From: Fragilariopsis cylindrus CCMP1102
Lineage: Eukaryota; Bacillariophyta; Bacillariophyceae; Bacillariales; Bacillariaceae
Assembly: GCA_900095095.1 (NCBI GenBank)
Contig: FMBT01000665.1
Coordinates: 1-27,523, forward strand
Reading direction: 5' to 3'
Length of the DNA stretch: 27,523 bases
Position 1 is the first letter of the stretch. Every line of letters begins with the position of its first letter. The notes beneath the pieces were generated by a model. The model made no database searches. It had not been told where the DNA came from and saw only the letters and a program-made list of their open reading frames with translations. The position numbers were made by a program, and so were the translations under genes. Positions 8,936 to 18,926 of the stretch are shown here, piece after piece.

Positions 8936-10459
8936 CTAAGGGGGAAGATTGTCCAATATGTTGAAAACCAGTTCCTTGATCATATGATCAAGTTGATCAA
9001 GGCCCTCGTACTCGGGCAGATCTTCGGCTGCAGATGCTGCAACGACATTCCAGGATGCCCAAGATGCCGCGACACTGGTAGCAAAGGACACCCATTGATT
9101 TTGAACCTTTGCTGGTACCTGACGAGCATTCTCGTTGAGACTCTTGGCAGCCCCAGTGATTCCATCCTTTCCGAGATTGCTATAAAAACAAGCGGACATG
9201 ATAAAAGCGGCACCAACGGCGGAATTCATTCCAAACTGTTCGCTCATTACCACCGCTGCAAAGGCCGTTCCCCAGATTGGCTCAGTAGCAAAAATCACGG
9301 TCGCTTCGGCAGCAGAGAGCGTCTCCATTGCCTTGTTTTCCATGTAGATAGTAAGTGCACTGGTAATGACACCCGTCCAGAACAGACTGAACATGATGGA
9401 AGGGTTCGTGAACCAATCCATCCAAGGATAGGATTGAAGGGTAGAAGCGTCAATTGACGACAGTCCGAAACCGACTGACGCACAAAAGATGGCCAAGAGT
9501 TGAGCAGCTGTCAAACGGCGAGCTTCCGTAGGGTATCTTTCGAGGGCCTTTTCAACCTTCCAAAAACCGATACCAAAGGCAAGGGGCTGAACCAAGGAGA
9601 GTAGATCTCCTGTAGACAAGAAACTAGAAGACTGTGATGCTACGGCCTCTCCTGATCCTCCTGCACCATTAAGTTCCAAGACGGCCACTCCAATCACGGC
9701 CAAGATTGCACCGATCCATTGACGAGATTCTATGCGCTTCCCTGTGAAAAAGTCCAGAAGAGGAACTGTGACGACCGCTAGAGAGCAAAGAAAAGCAGAT
9801 GTGCTTGCCTGAGTTGTTTCCAGTCCAACAGCTTGCGATATATATCCAACTGAATTCCAGAGGCCCACCTCAAAGCCCAACCAGGTGGCCATCCAGACAT
9901 CTCCGTCAACGAGTTCTGCACCAGCTTCCGAAAAGAGCCAGGGCAGCGTCACCAACGAAGCCAGAGCAAATCGAAGCGACAAACTCACACCCTCAGGCAT
10001 GACGTCACCCAATAATTTTACGAGCGAGAAGTTCGTTCCGTAGAGAGCAGCCGCACCGATAAGAAGAGAACGGGCTTTCCAAACACCATCTTCTTTGTCT
10101 ACGACTGCAACGACGTCAGTGCTCTCTTCATTGAACGGCAGGATCAAATCGTTCGTATTATCGACGAACAACAATTGTTTAGAGTCTGCTTCATGGTTGA
10201 TCTCGTTGTGGCTGTCGCAATTATCATGTCCAGTATCGTGAACATAGGTATCTTGATAGTTGTCGCAATTATCATCATTGTCGTAATTCATAAATAATAT
10301 GGGAGGGAATGAATTTGGTTTGACGGAAAAGCTCGTTGACAATTTTGATCTAAATGATGTCGTCACAAAAGCATCGGTCGTAAAGTATCGCTGTTGTTGG
10401 TTTCCCAAGCATGTAATCAACAGCAATGTTGAGAAGTTTGCTCCAAGTCGATATGTCAT
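8936..10459 (-). CDS. DMT-superfamily EamA transporter with plastid-type presequence
   Basis: EamA proteins of the drug/metabolite transporter superfamily carry small metabolites through about ten membrane helices in two repeats. The first ATG is 10459, giving 507 aa. The N-terminus has a hydrophobic signal-like segment ending Thr-Asp-Ala before Phe-Val-Thr-Thr, which fits a diatom plastid presequence. About 90 polar, Asp/Asn-rich residues follow. The first EamA repeat starts at LLIGAAALYGTNFSLVKLL and contains the Ser-Leu-Arg-Phe-Ala segment typical of helix 2. The second repeat contains TGVITSALTIYMENKAMETL and ends with EPIWGTAFAAVVMSEQF, a hallmark of the family. A hydrophilic C-terminal tail of about 60 residues follows. 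The location is probably a plastid membrane; the substrate is unknown. Confidence 0.87.
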   Translation of the reverse strand: MTYRLGANFSTLLLITCLGNQQQRYFTTDAFVTTSFRSKLSTSFSVKPNSFPPILFMNYDNDDNCDNYQDTYVHDTGHDNCDSHNEINHEADSKQLLFVDNTNDLILPFNEESTDVVAVVDKEDGVWKARSLLIGAAALYGTNFSLVKLLGDVMPEGVSLSLRFALASLVTLPWLFSEAGAELVDGDVWMATWLGFEVGLWNSVGYISQAVGLETTQASTSAFLCSLAVVTVPLLDFFTGKRIESRQWIGAILAVIGVAVLELNGAGGSGEAVASQSSSFLSTGDLLSLVQPLAFGIGFWKVEKALERYPTEARRLTAAQLLAIFCASVGFGLSSIDASTLQSYPWMDWFTNPSIMFSLFWTGVITSALTIYMENKAMETLSAAEATVIFATEPIWGTAFAAVVMSEQFGMNSAVGAAFIMSACFYSNLGKDGITGAAKSLNENARQVPAKVQNQWVSFATSVAASWASWNVVAASAAEDLPEYEGLDQLDHMIKELVFNILDNLPP

Positions 10460-10978
10460 TTTCAATAATTATTACAGTGATCTTTATATATACGATGAGA
10501 AAAATTGAAAAGTTTGATTCATTCAATGTTATTCTATTTATGATTTATAAGAAACCTAACATGCACATTAATGTTGTCGATCGGCAGCATTGATAGTCCG
10601 AATAGAAACACATCATCGGCGAAGTGTATGCTCTTTGACATCAATGACGCTGTTACTTGATATTTGACACCTTTTTCAGGGTTTTAATGCGAACTAGTCA
10701 GTACTGTACTAACTCTGTAAGAAAATGAATTAGTTCTACTGTAACAGAGGTGCACGACGCGTCACTACCTAGGTCCTATCACTATGGATTGACTGTGATT
10801 CATTCGTGACTATTATTGGGGTCTTACGGTAAATCTGAATTTGAAAAAAGATTCAAAATAATTTTACTGGCGATTTGACGATGGCGATGCGATAATCAAT
10901 AAGAAACACTTGAAAGAAGATTTTAATAAAATAACAATATATATTCGTCCCACAATACCAGGTAGCAATTTCAAAAAA
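10460..10978. other. Divergent promoter region
   Basis: This separates the transporter (leftward) from the gene at 10979 (rightward). A TATATATA-like box lies near 10487-10494, just upstream of the transporter ATG. A GTACTGTACT motif is at 10701-10710 and CTACTGTAAC near 10737. No gene is seen. Confidence 0.5.
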
Positions 10979-11872
10979 ATGGAAGACTCATCCTCGTCGA
11001 AATCATCGCGAGAATCAAATCCATTGGATGTTGCCATCCTATACAAGGACACTGAAATTTCAAATGGCTGTGGACATAGTATTAATTGGAAAGCAGATAA
11101 TCTGATAGACCTACAACACTGTCCAATATGCAAAGATCCCGTTGGTATGATTTGTGATGGTCTAATGAGTCACAATAACGGCGACAACAACAATGATAAC
11201 CAAACTATTCGATTTAAATTTGGAAAGCAGATATACCAGCTGTCAACAAGAAGTATAATAATATCCGCCACAGAATCAGAAAAACAACATGAAGATTCTT
11301 GGTGGATGTATTTTTCTTCTTTTATCCTGGAAAGAAGAAGTAGCAACTCTACGAAAAACAAATGCACCACTACGCTAGCCCAAGATCGTATCGCAAATGC
11401 TTTGAATCTAGCCAGTTTAAAAGTTTTACACAAGGGGAAAATCATATATCCTCCTCCTAATGATATACGGAAGAAGAATGAAAACGATAATTCACAAGAA
11501 CCAACGCAAGAAGTCTTAATATCACGAACAATATTAAAAACATCTGATGAAAACTGGAACAACAATAATAAGACTAAGAAAAAAGTGTCACTTGTTGTCA
11601 TGGGTACATTAAAAGAACGCCAATTGAAAGGACCGACGAATAATAATAATAATGGTGATGTTGATTGTAGCCTCATTCAACAATTGCAACGCTCGTTGTG
11701 GTTTCCGGTCAGTATTTTAAAATATACTATGCAACTTACTTGGCTTTTGGCCAAAACTTTCTTTGGGCCCTTTTTGCCATCGTACATGCTAGTAGGAGAC
11801 GATAGGAATAGTGATGAAAGTGATTCCAACGATAGTAGATCTACGGCACAAAATCGGCCGCATCAAGATTGA
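10979..11872 (+). CDS. Hypothetical CPIC-motif and ubiquitin-like membrane protein
   Basis: I do not recognise the family with certainty. The frame opens upstream on a non-ATG codon; the first ATG is 10979, giving 297 aa. Residues 1-15 are Ser-rich. At about 30-60 there is a Cys-x-His followed about 15 residues later by CPIC, a spacing reminiscent of a small zinc or U-box-like fold, though too few ligands are visible to be sure. At about 80-215 there is a candidate ubiquitin-like domain: IRFKFGKQIYQLST, then DRIANALNL and LKVLHKGKII, interrupted by Asn-rich inserts, then VSLVVMGTL. A hydrophobic segment at about 243-270 (WFPVSILKYTMQLTWLL, then FFGPFLPSYM) looks membrane-bound. The tail is acidic and Ser-rich. 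Ubiquitin-like plus a C-terminal anchor recalls ER-associated degradation factors, but that is only an analogy. Confidence 0.72.
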   Translation: MEDSSSSKSSRESNPLDVAILYKDTEISNGCGHSINWKADNLIDLQHCPICKDPVGMICDGLMSHNNGDNNNDNQTIRFKFGKQIYQLSTRSIIISATESEKQHEDSWWMYFSSFILERRSSNSTKNKCTTTLAQDRIANALNLASLKVLHKGKIIYPPPNDIRKKNENDNSQEPTQEVLISRTILKTSDENWNNNNKTKKKVSLVVMGTLKERQLKGPTNNNNNGDVDCSLIQQLQRSLWFPVSILKYTMQLTWLLAKTFFGPFLPSYMLVGDDRNSDESDSNDSRSTAQNRPHQD

Positions 11873-12807
11873 TGGTACATGGACCATAAATACATCAATT
11901 GCAAGCATTTCAATGGTATCGAATATGGTATCGAATAAGTGTTCGGAAGTTTAAAGAAAGTGATGTTCATGATCGACGCGCCGTTGCTCCTACATCCGCA
12001 AACGTATTTCAAACTGAGTATACGAAGATACCTTCCAAATTCCAACTAAATTTCTGAACCCGTATCTTCTGAACCGTATCTCTCTCAAGGCATCTCAGGT
12101 AGAATCTGGGTACAATCACCTGCGAAACATGGAATTTTGGCGCACTTTACCTCCCTTTCAAAATCTGACTTTGACTGAAGAGTTTTAGTTACTATCCATT
12201 TAATGACGGTATCTGGTACGATGCATAAAAGAAAGAGCTTATATAGTTAGTTGAAAGTCCAATAGTATGTACCGTTGCGTGAGAAGAAAGATAATAGATG
12301 GTTAGCGTTACGTTACGTTAGAAATAAAAATAGAACACTATAAACACGATCAAAATCCATGTTGCACATACTACCAAACTGTAAAAGACAAATTATTCTT
12401 GAGCTAGATTCAAGACAAAGTATCATAGTATGGTATGTATGCTGATAGATTTCTTGTTATGCTTTTTACCGGCGGTAAGATACATCTCATGTCTCAAGAA
12501 GTAAACAATCAAAAGTAGATTCAAGATACTTGTACAGTGGTAGTGTGTATCCATTCTCTTATATTTTAGTTGAAGAGTTGACTACTGTAAGTGAGTGAAA
12601 ACAACCCCCGAATATTATAGTTCCCCTAAGGTAAATATTCCCCTTTTATCGGCCATCACAAACGCCGATTTATTACATTCTTGTATTTGTTTTATGTGTT
12701 ATTATATTGTTGTTCATCCTTCATCATCACAGCTTTTATTATTATTTATTTGTACTTGTAACATACATATCAAAGCTTCCTGTCCCAATTGTCAAGAAAA
12801 CACCATA
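11873..12807. other. Intergenic region, nothing recognised
   Basis: AT-rich sequence between two rightward genes. It holds a GTTACGTTACGTTAG tandem near 12305-12320 and a frame at 12595-12813 that begins with GTG and has no ATG before 12808. The latter is probably the 5' leader of the next gene. No other gene, RNA or repeat is apparent. Confidence 0.45.
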
Positions 12808-13325
12808 ATGACGGTAAGCCTTTGTGTGCCGATGGAATGAATCGTAGTGCGTGTTGCTAGCATATGATTGTTGCTATCTTCCCGCTCCTGTTTATTCATT
12901 AAACTGCTACGCGTAAAGCGCATTAGCTTCTTCTCACAGTCTATTTATTGTCATTCTTTATTATTGTCTTATTAATAACGAACTGGTAACATAATCATTA
13001 TTTATTTACTCAGGATTATTTAAATAGTCGTATTCAAGCCTTGGAGGAAGGAAATAAATTTAATGTTACACAAGATGCTATACGTAAACGGGAAGAAGAA
13101 TTTCTTATTACGTTACGAGAAATGAAAGAAAGTATCTTAAAAGATAAACAAGCAGAAAATGCGGGAGGGAACAATAACCCATCATCATCGTCATCATCAA
13201 ACGAACTTGTATCATTACGTGAAGAAAACGATCGACTTAAAGCAAAAATGACAAAACAAGAATATCGAATTAGTCATCTTGTTACGGGTATGGAAAAATT
13301 ATTCGAACAACAGAAAAAAGAATAA
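12808..13325 (+). CDS. Small coiled-coil protein with six-base first coding exon
   Basis: The first coding exon is only ATG ACG (12808-12813), followed by GTAAGC. A 200-bp GT-AG intron runs to 13013, and the second exon (13014-13325) continues in phase, giving 105 aa. The long second frame by itself has no ATG at its start: Asp-Tyr-Leu-Asn is reached directly from the acceptor. The join gives MTDYLNSRIQALEEGNKF, a natural-looking start. The body is strongly helical and charged, with heptad-like spacing in two blocks (RIQALEEGNKF to KDKQAEN, and ELVSLREENDRLKAKM to KLFEQQKKE). They are separated by a Gly/Asn/Ser linker from a TCA repeat. It is probably a coiled-coil adaptor or complex subunit; the family is not recognised. 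An additional upstream coding exon cannot be excluded. Confidence 0.7.
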
Positions 13326-13896
13326 TATATACGAAAATAAAATTAAGAAGGGTTGGCGGGTTGGCAGTTCGTTCGTTTAATTGATTACCAAGAGTAGACC
13401 ATTTAGTTCTAGCATTCTGTGTATGTAGTAACATTTTAGCGTTGAAATTATATCCAATTGCACTATTGAATAGGTTAAGTTTAAAAGAAAGATAAACGGA
13501 TTTATTATAATGGTTCATATATATATATATTATGCTAGGCAATACAAAGCTAATATGATAGGTGAATTGAAGAAGTAGTGGTGCGCTGACATTTTTTGCT
13601 GGAGTAGGTATAAAAACTAATAAGACATGTGTCACATTGTAGGAAGTTACTACGTATATACTATTATTTTTCATCTTTTTTAGCAAAAAAGTTATGTAGC
13701 TTGTAACTTAAAAGTAAGGATTTGTCAGATTAAATAATATTATATTATACAGCATTATGAGTTATTGGTTTACGTTTCAATATTGTCATACTACTTTACT
13801 TTTGTCAATAATAACAGTGATAATCAATCAATAGCTTCATAATTATTTCTTTCTTTCTCTAAATAATAGTCCTCAAATAGATAAAATATAATTCAT
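13326..13896. other. Convergent intergenic region
   Basis: AT-rich 3' flanks of two converging genes, with a short TA repeat near 13517-13531. A 134-codon minus-strand frame at 13282-13686 overlaps the coiled-coil gene and shows no protein-like features, so it is not called. Nothing else seen. Confidence 0.5.
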
Positions 13897-14847
13897 TCAA
13901 GGTAATAATGGCTGTGCTGCTTCATCTACTACTTCGTCAGGTATTAGTAATAAATTAGTTCGTGCTAATTGATTCGATTCAATTTCATTTGAAAATTCAG
14001 TAACAAAACCATTCCAACATTCATCATCACGTTCTAAACATAAATCTAATGTATTACGTACTGATCTCATAAACATATGTGTGGGTCCAGTCGAGAATGA
14101 TGCAACACATTTACCGTAGTGATAAATTTGTACAAATGGAAATTTTGTGACTCCCAACGATTTTAATTTGGGTGTTGCTGGATCAGGAAATACTGATGCT
14201 TCAACTTTTGCAAATTTTACAGATGGATATTCTTTGCATGCTCTTATTAATTGCATCCCAGCACGTTGACATATTTTACAATATGATGCATGAAATAATA
14301 TTAATGTCATACCAGATGACTCCATACTATTTTCGCTGTTGTCAATATTATTGTCAATACCGCTACTACTGTGCCCATTCATAGTATCTAGTAGTTCTTG
14401 CATTGTGTTTGCTATTGTAACAGGATTCTTGGTCCTGTTGGGGACGTGGACAAATTTCTTCTTTGGAGCAGTAACCATAGGTGCTACTGTTTGTTCTGCG
14501 AATTGTACTGGTACAGATTGTGCTGATGCTGGTGACGAGGAATGTGTAGTCATAGTTGCTGTCTGCGGTTGCATACTAGTATCTTCTTCGTGATTGTTTT
14601 TGTAATCAATAACTGTAACAGAAGAAACTGGAGCAATTTTATTATTCGTTTCATTCGATACGGAGGTCGTCGACGATGACAATGATGATAGATACGAAGA
14701 CGACGAAAATAATGGATGTTTACTATGTCGAATTACACTATGTAGACGTTGCTGTTGTCTTGCTGCTGATAATGGTTGAAAGGCCTCTACTATTCCGGCA
14801 GCGATTATACACATAAATGCGTTGAATAGGCGAATTGATGATCTCAT
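13897..14847 (-). CDS. Plastid-targeted thioredoxin-like protein
   Basis: The frame starts upstream without ATG; the first ATG is 14847, giving 316 aa. Residues 1-22 are a signal peptide ending Val-Glu-Ala before Phe23-Gln-Pro, a very good diatom plastid motif, followed by a basic and Ser-rich transit region. Residues about 60-170 are low-complexity Ser/Thr/Asn sequence. The thioredoxin fold occupies about 180-285: LILFHASYCKICQ with a Cys190-Lys-Ile-Cys193 redox pair, VKFAKVEASVFP, the cis-Pro segment KFPFVQIY, and GKCVASFSTG. The active-site sequence differs from the classical WCGPC. A short acidic C-terminal helix follows. A redox role in the plastid is likely; partners are unknown. Confidence 0.82.
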   Translation of the reverse strand: MRSSIRLFNAFMCIIAAGIVEAFQPLSAARQQQRLHSVIRHSKHPLFSSSSYLSSLSSSTTSVSNETNNKIAPVSSVTVIDYKNNHEEDTSMQPQTATMTTHSSSPASAQSVPVQFAEQTVAPMVTAPKKKFVHVPNRTKNPVTIANTMQELLDTMNGHSSSGIDNNIDNSENSMESSGMTLILFHASYCKICQRAGMQLIRACKEYPSVKFAKVEASVFPDPATPKLKSLGVTKFPFVQIYHYGKCVASFSTGPTHMFMRSVRNTLDLCLERDDECWNGFVTEFSNEIESNQLARTNLLLIPDEVVDEAAQPLLP

Positions 14848-15478
14848 CTTCTTGACTGTTTTATTTTTTATATATTGTTTCGTTGGTAAACAAATATAAT
14901 GGTACAAGTTTCAAGTATTTTATTCTTTGTATTGTTCCGGCGGTACATTGTAGTTTCTTGTCTCCTTGTAAATGTTCTTCCGTGCTTCATAGTGATTCTG
15001 TATCGGAATTTTTGATGTTTGCATACTCGGAAACATTAACAAGAAGTTCTACGTGTGAACTTGTTAGCAACTTGAACATAAGTGTGATAGCAGCTGCGTT
15101 GTCGTTTTGATGCGCGACCAAAAAACAGGTAAGAATGACGAGCGACGAGCACATTTGTCTTTCTGTGAAAATACACAAACGTAATGGCGGACGGACACAG
15201 CATCCACGCTTGAAAATTTTATAAATTGAGTCGTGCGAAAGTTTGGCGATAAAGGAGGTCTCGTTGAAATTTGGAAGTACAGTTAAGAACGTTGTATCCT
15301 TGCCCCACGGGTCGAAAGTGTGTGTATGAGAAAAATGTAGCAAATAAAAAAATTTGTTTTGTGCTGCAATTTTAAATATTATCCACGCAACACTCGTCTG
15401 TGAGCAAACGACGGTACTGTAGCTACAAGTTTGTATCGTCTAAATCTTCTCTTCTCTGATTGTTTTGCTTACGCTTGT
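14848..15478. other. Divergent promoter region
   Basis: Lies between the thioredoxin-like gene (leftward) and the CAX gene (rightward). Overlapping frames on both strands at about 14883-15343 lack ATG starts or protein-like composition, so they are rejected. A GGTACTGTAGCTAC motif occurs at about 15413-15426, some 55 bp before the CAX ATG. Confidence 0.45.
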
Positions 15479-17364
15479 ATGTCTGAAGCACCATTATTCG
15501 AAGTATCGATTAGAAAAAAAATCAATCATAGTTTAATTACTATGTCAAAATCCAATAGCAATAATAATGCATCGCGTGAAAGCGAATTTTCGATAGCTAG
15601 TGCTGCTAGTGGTGTGAGCCGAATGGCGTCGGATAGTTCGATGCCCGACAGCCGTGATTTGCATTCGAATAATGACGTTATTCGCACTGATAGTAGTAAG
15701 CCTACGTATGATACTGTAGCAGCTACCATTAATCGACGAAACTTCTACCAGACATGTAATATGAAAGATGGTAGTGAATTCAAATCTAATAGCGATGAAG
15801 CTAGTCTTGGTACAAAAGGAACGTTTCGGGCGAAGGCAATTGCACGTCGATGGGCCAATAATTCTCGAAGAAATTTATTGAAACAATCACAAGGAATTTC
15901 AGTCCAGTCTCTTCTTTCCAACATGACCGCAGATAACAGTGAACGTGCTCACTTAATCCCAGAAGATGAAGGAGGAGTATCATCAACATCTTCTAGATTG
16001 AAGTCTGATGATTCATCGGATATGATGTATGGAAGTATTAACGAGCGTGCGATTTCCAACGGATCGATAAAGGAAAAGAAAGAGGAGAATATTTGGATCA
16101 ACTTTTTGCTTATCTGGATTGGGAAGCCAATTAGTTTTTTACTATTATTCTTTCCCTTCGCTCTTGCTGCTTACTATCTAAGTTGGGGTCCACAGTGGGT
16201 ATTCTGGTTAAATTTTCTTGTTATGATCCCCTTAGCATCTATACTAGGAGATTTCACCGAAGAGGCAGCCCTACATACGAACGATGTTGTTGGGGGTCTT
16301 TTAAATGCATCCTTTGGAAATGCAGTGGAGGTTGTAGTAGGCTTTAATGCTCTAATGAAGGATGAAATCCGTGTTGTTCAAGCCAGTATGATCGGTTCGA
16401 TATTTTCTAACTTGCTGTTGGTCTTGGGATGTTGCTTCTTTTTTGGTGGACTTTATTACAAGGAACAAAAATTCAGTAGTCTCAATGCGACTACGAGTAT
16501 GGGGTTATTAGCACTTTCGAGTATCGCTTTGATCTTACCTACACCATTTGCCGAATACTACGAAATTGAAGACAAAGATGTGTTGATTATTTCTCGTGCA
16601 TCGGCATGTTTCTTGATCTTTACGTATGTGCAACTCTTATACTTTCAACTCTTCACACATCGGGAAATCTTTGAAGGTAACGCTGACGACGATGATGAAG
16701 AAAACGGAGAAGATGATATTGAGGAAGAAGAAGCTTCGATTCCGATGTGGATGGCGCTAACTGGATTGTGTCTCACGACTGGATTGGTTACAATATTTTC
16801 CAACTTTTTGGTTGATAGTATCAATGGTTTTTGTACTGAGTCTGGTGTTAGTCGAACTTTTGTCGGTTTGATAATTCTACCCATTGTCGGAAATGCCGTC
16901 GAACACGTACGTTTTATATACAAAAACCTATCTATTTTTTCCTACCAGTGAGATTCGCGTTCGATATTATAATACGTGATACCTTATTTTTGTTGGAAAC
17001 TCACATTATTTGCTGAATCCGCAATATTTTAATCTTTCTTCCTTATTTATATCCGTTGCAGATCACTGCTGTTTCTGTGGCAATGAAGAACAAAATGGAT
17101 CTTGCTATTGGGGTTGCTGTTGGATCCTCTACACAAATCTCATTATTTGTTGTCCCTGTAACTGTCATATTTGGTTGGTGTGTCGGCAAACCCATGACGC
17201 TGAACTACCCGATCTATGAGATTTCGCTTTATATTCTCTCTATCTTTACTGTGTCGGTTTGTTTGGGAACGGGAAAAAGTAATTGGCTATTAGGATCTGT
17301 CCTGATTACTACGTACTTTATGCTTGGGATCGGATTTTGGTTTGAAAAGGTTGTAACTTTCTAA
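15479..17364 (+). CDS. CAX-type calcium(cation)/proton antiporter
   Basis: CAX antiporters load Ca2+ or other cations into vacuoles or related compartments using the proton gradient. Exons are 15479-16906 and 17062-17364, joined across a 155-bp GT-AG intron in phase 0, giving 576 aa. The start is the first ATG; a second Met at 15542 is an alternative. The first 205 residues are a hydrophilic Ser/Asn-rich extension, possibly regulatory as in plant CAX autoinhibitory tails. Membrane helices begin near 208. The two cation-selectivity repeats are visible: GNAVEVVVGFNAL at about 280-292 and GNAVEHITAVSVAMKNKMDL from about 471, the latter split by the intron right after His476. An acidic loop (NADDDDEENGEDDIEEEEAS) between the halves matches the family's acidic motif. 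The C-terminus ends soon after the last helix. Confidence 0.92.
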
Positions 17365-17898
17365 GGAAAAATAATCGTGTACTGAATGTGATCAGTAAAT
17401 AGATTGAAATGAATGAATGTTGGAAGGATTTCCTTCTTCGGTAAACATTTTCTGCTGAGGGAAATCCACCCTAGAACAAAAAGGGAAGCGAATTGAAAAG
17501 GGTTTAAATCTCGTGAAAATGTCGTCTGGATGCTATTGAATATGTAATGTAAGCCCACGACGCTGATGTTTATTGGAGGAAGAGATTACTCTTTAAAACG
17601 AAATGTTGTAGAATACATATTCTTATTCCAATTCTTGTGTAGATTCTTGTGTAGACTACACTGTATTCATCATTCATCTGTAGCGTTAGTTATCTTAGTG
17701 TACGTTATGCGTCGTTAGGAGAAAGGTATACATCCATACTGGTTAAAATCTAGGCCATCGAAAACACGAGAAGGATTATATGTACTGGATACATCAATAT
17801 ATTTCTATCAATATATAATATTAGCTCTAATATAATAATCTAAAAGTGAGTATATGTTTCCAAAACTTTATTTATTATGCCACTCGAATTTTATATCT
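17365..17898. other. Convergent intergenic region
   Basis: 3' flanks of the CAX gene and of the small plastid protein. AT-rich, with a duplicated AGATTCTTGTGTAGA-like segment at about 17641-17657. No gene recognised. Confidence 0.45.
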
Positions 17899-18413
17899 CT
17901 ATTTCTGCCATGGAAGTTTGAAACCACCATCCTGTTTACGTTTTTCTTCTTTCTCTAAATCCTTAGGGTCTACCCATCCACTTTCAAAATATGGCATACT
18001 AGTCTGCTTTGATTTACCATCCTCGTCTACTAAATTATTTGCTTCTAAGGAAAACATTAAGTTACCCGTTTCTTTATCTACTCCCTGAAAATCACCCAAA
18101 AATGGTGCTCCTGCTCCTGCTGTAATCAATTGAAATAAACTTCCCTAAACCGATTTTTTTTCTCATTTTCTAGCATTGGATCCTTTGATGGTTTGTTGTT
18201 GTTTTCATCGTCATCATCATCATCATTTTTGGGTTCAAGGAATTTTGGTATACCAAAGAATAATTCCGTCGTCGAGCATTGTTTTTGTTGTTGTTGTTGT
18301 TGTTGGAAATATCTCGTTGTAGCTGTTGATGTCGTAGAGACAAATCCATCTACATCGACCGCCACAGAGGCAACAACAACTGAAACAAGTAAGGGAACAA
18401 GGAAATGCGTCAT
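17899..18413 (-). CDS. Small plastid-targeted protein, two exons
   Basis: I do not recognise the family. Exon 1 is 18413-18254 and exon 2 is 18119-17899; the 134-bp GT-AG intron (GTATAC donor, TTACAG acceptor) restores frame and gives 126 aa. Residues 1-23 are a signal peptide ending Val-Asp-Gly before Phe-Val-Ser-Thr-Thr, then a Thr-rich transit region and seven Gln from a CAA repeat. The C-terminal 70 residues (FLGDFQGVDKETGN, MPYFESGWVDP, then a charged DLEKEEKRK helix) look like the mature soluble part. The unspliced frame also stays open for about 40 codons (FFGIPKFLEPK plus an Asp run) before a stop, so the exon 1 boundary is less certain than for the other genes. It shares a 513-bp divergent promoter with another plastid-targeted gene. 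Confidence 0.6.
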
Positions 18414-18926
18414 TTCTAATTATGCTATAGTTTAGTCTCTATCTGTAATAGGTGCACACACAAATTGTAGTGAGAACATGTGAGAGTACAGTAGTCGAAT
18501 ATATGTACAAAGGGGTTGAAAGTTGAAAGTTGAAGGCAACAGCAGATGTGATTAGAAAAATCTTCAGAATGCTTTTTCAAGTTTTTCTCACATAAACGCG
18601 AACTTGACTTGTCAGCTTCCTACTTACGTAGGTGTAAATATATGCTAAGAGCATACTATAGGTATGTTGATATAAATGTGACGTCACCTGTACGTACTTT
18701 TTCACAACTTCTTAACACGTCGAAGAAGTAACAGTCTTTTTTTCAAATATAACGTGCATGAAACAAGAAATGCACGAACGTTTTAGCGTGCAATTTTGAA
18801 AAAAAAAACGTTGTGACAAGCAAGAAAATAGACAATGCATAAGAACTTCAAACAAACTCATTGCTCGAATACAACGACAATAACGACAATAAGAACAATC
18901 AGAACCAATTTTACGCAATAAACACC
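18414..18926. other. Bidirectional promoter between two plastid-protein genes
   Basis: Both flanking genes start outward from here and both encode plastid-type preproteins. The region contains the CRE palindrome at 18679-18686, a TACGTA core just beyond it, and a GTACAGTAG motif near 18485-18494. No third gene is seen. Confidence 0.55.
18679..18686. promoter_or_regulatory. Palindromic CRE (TGACGTCA)
   Basis: A perfect TGACGTCA lies 266 bp from one ATG and 241 bp from the other, near the middle of the divergent promoter. In the diatom Phaeodactylum, TGACGT/ACGTCA elements in the promoter of a plastid carbonic anhydrase mediate CO2/cAMP and light responses through bZIP factors. Function here is inferred from motif and position only. 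Confidence 0.45.

Noticed and set aside
11170-11676. 168-codon minus-strand frame
   Set aside because: It lies entirely antisense to the CPIC/ubiquitin-like gene; its composition is Leu/Phe-rich antisense of Lys/Asn codons.
13282-13686. 134-codon minus-strand frame
   Set aside because: It overlaps the end of the coiled-coil gene, includes a TA repeat, and shows no domain or signal.
14987-15343. 118-codon minus-strand frame upstream of CAX
   Set aside because: It begins on a non-ATG codon with no usable Met and lies in the divergent promoter.
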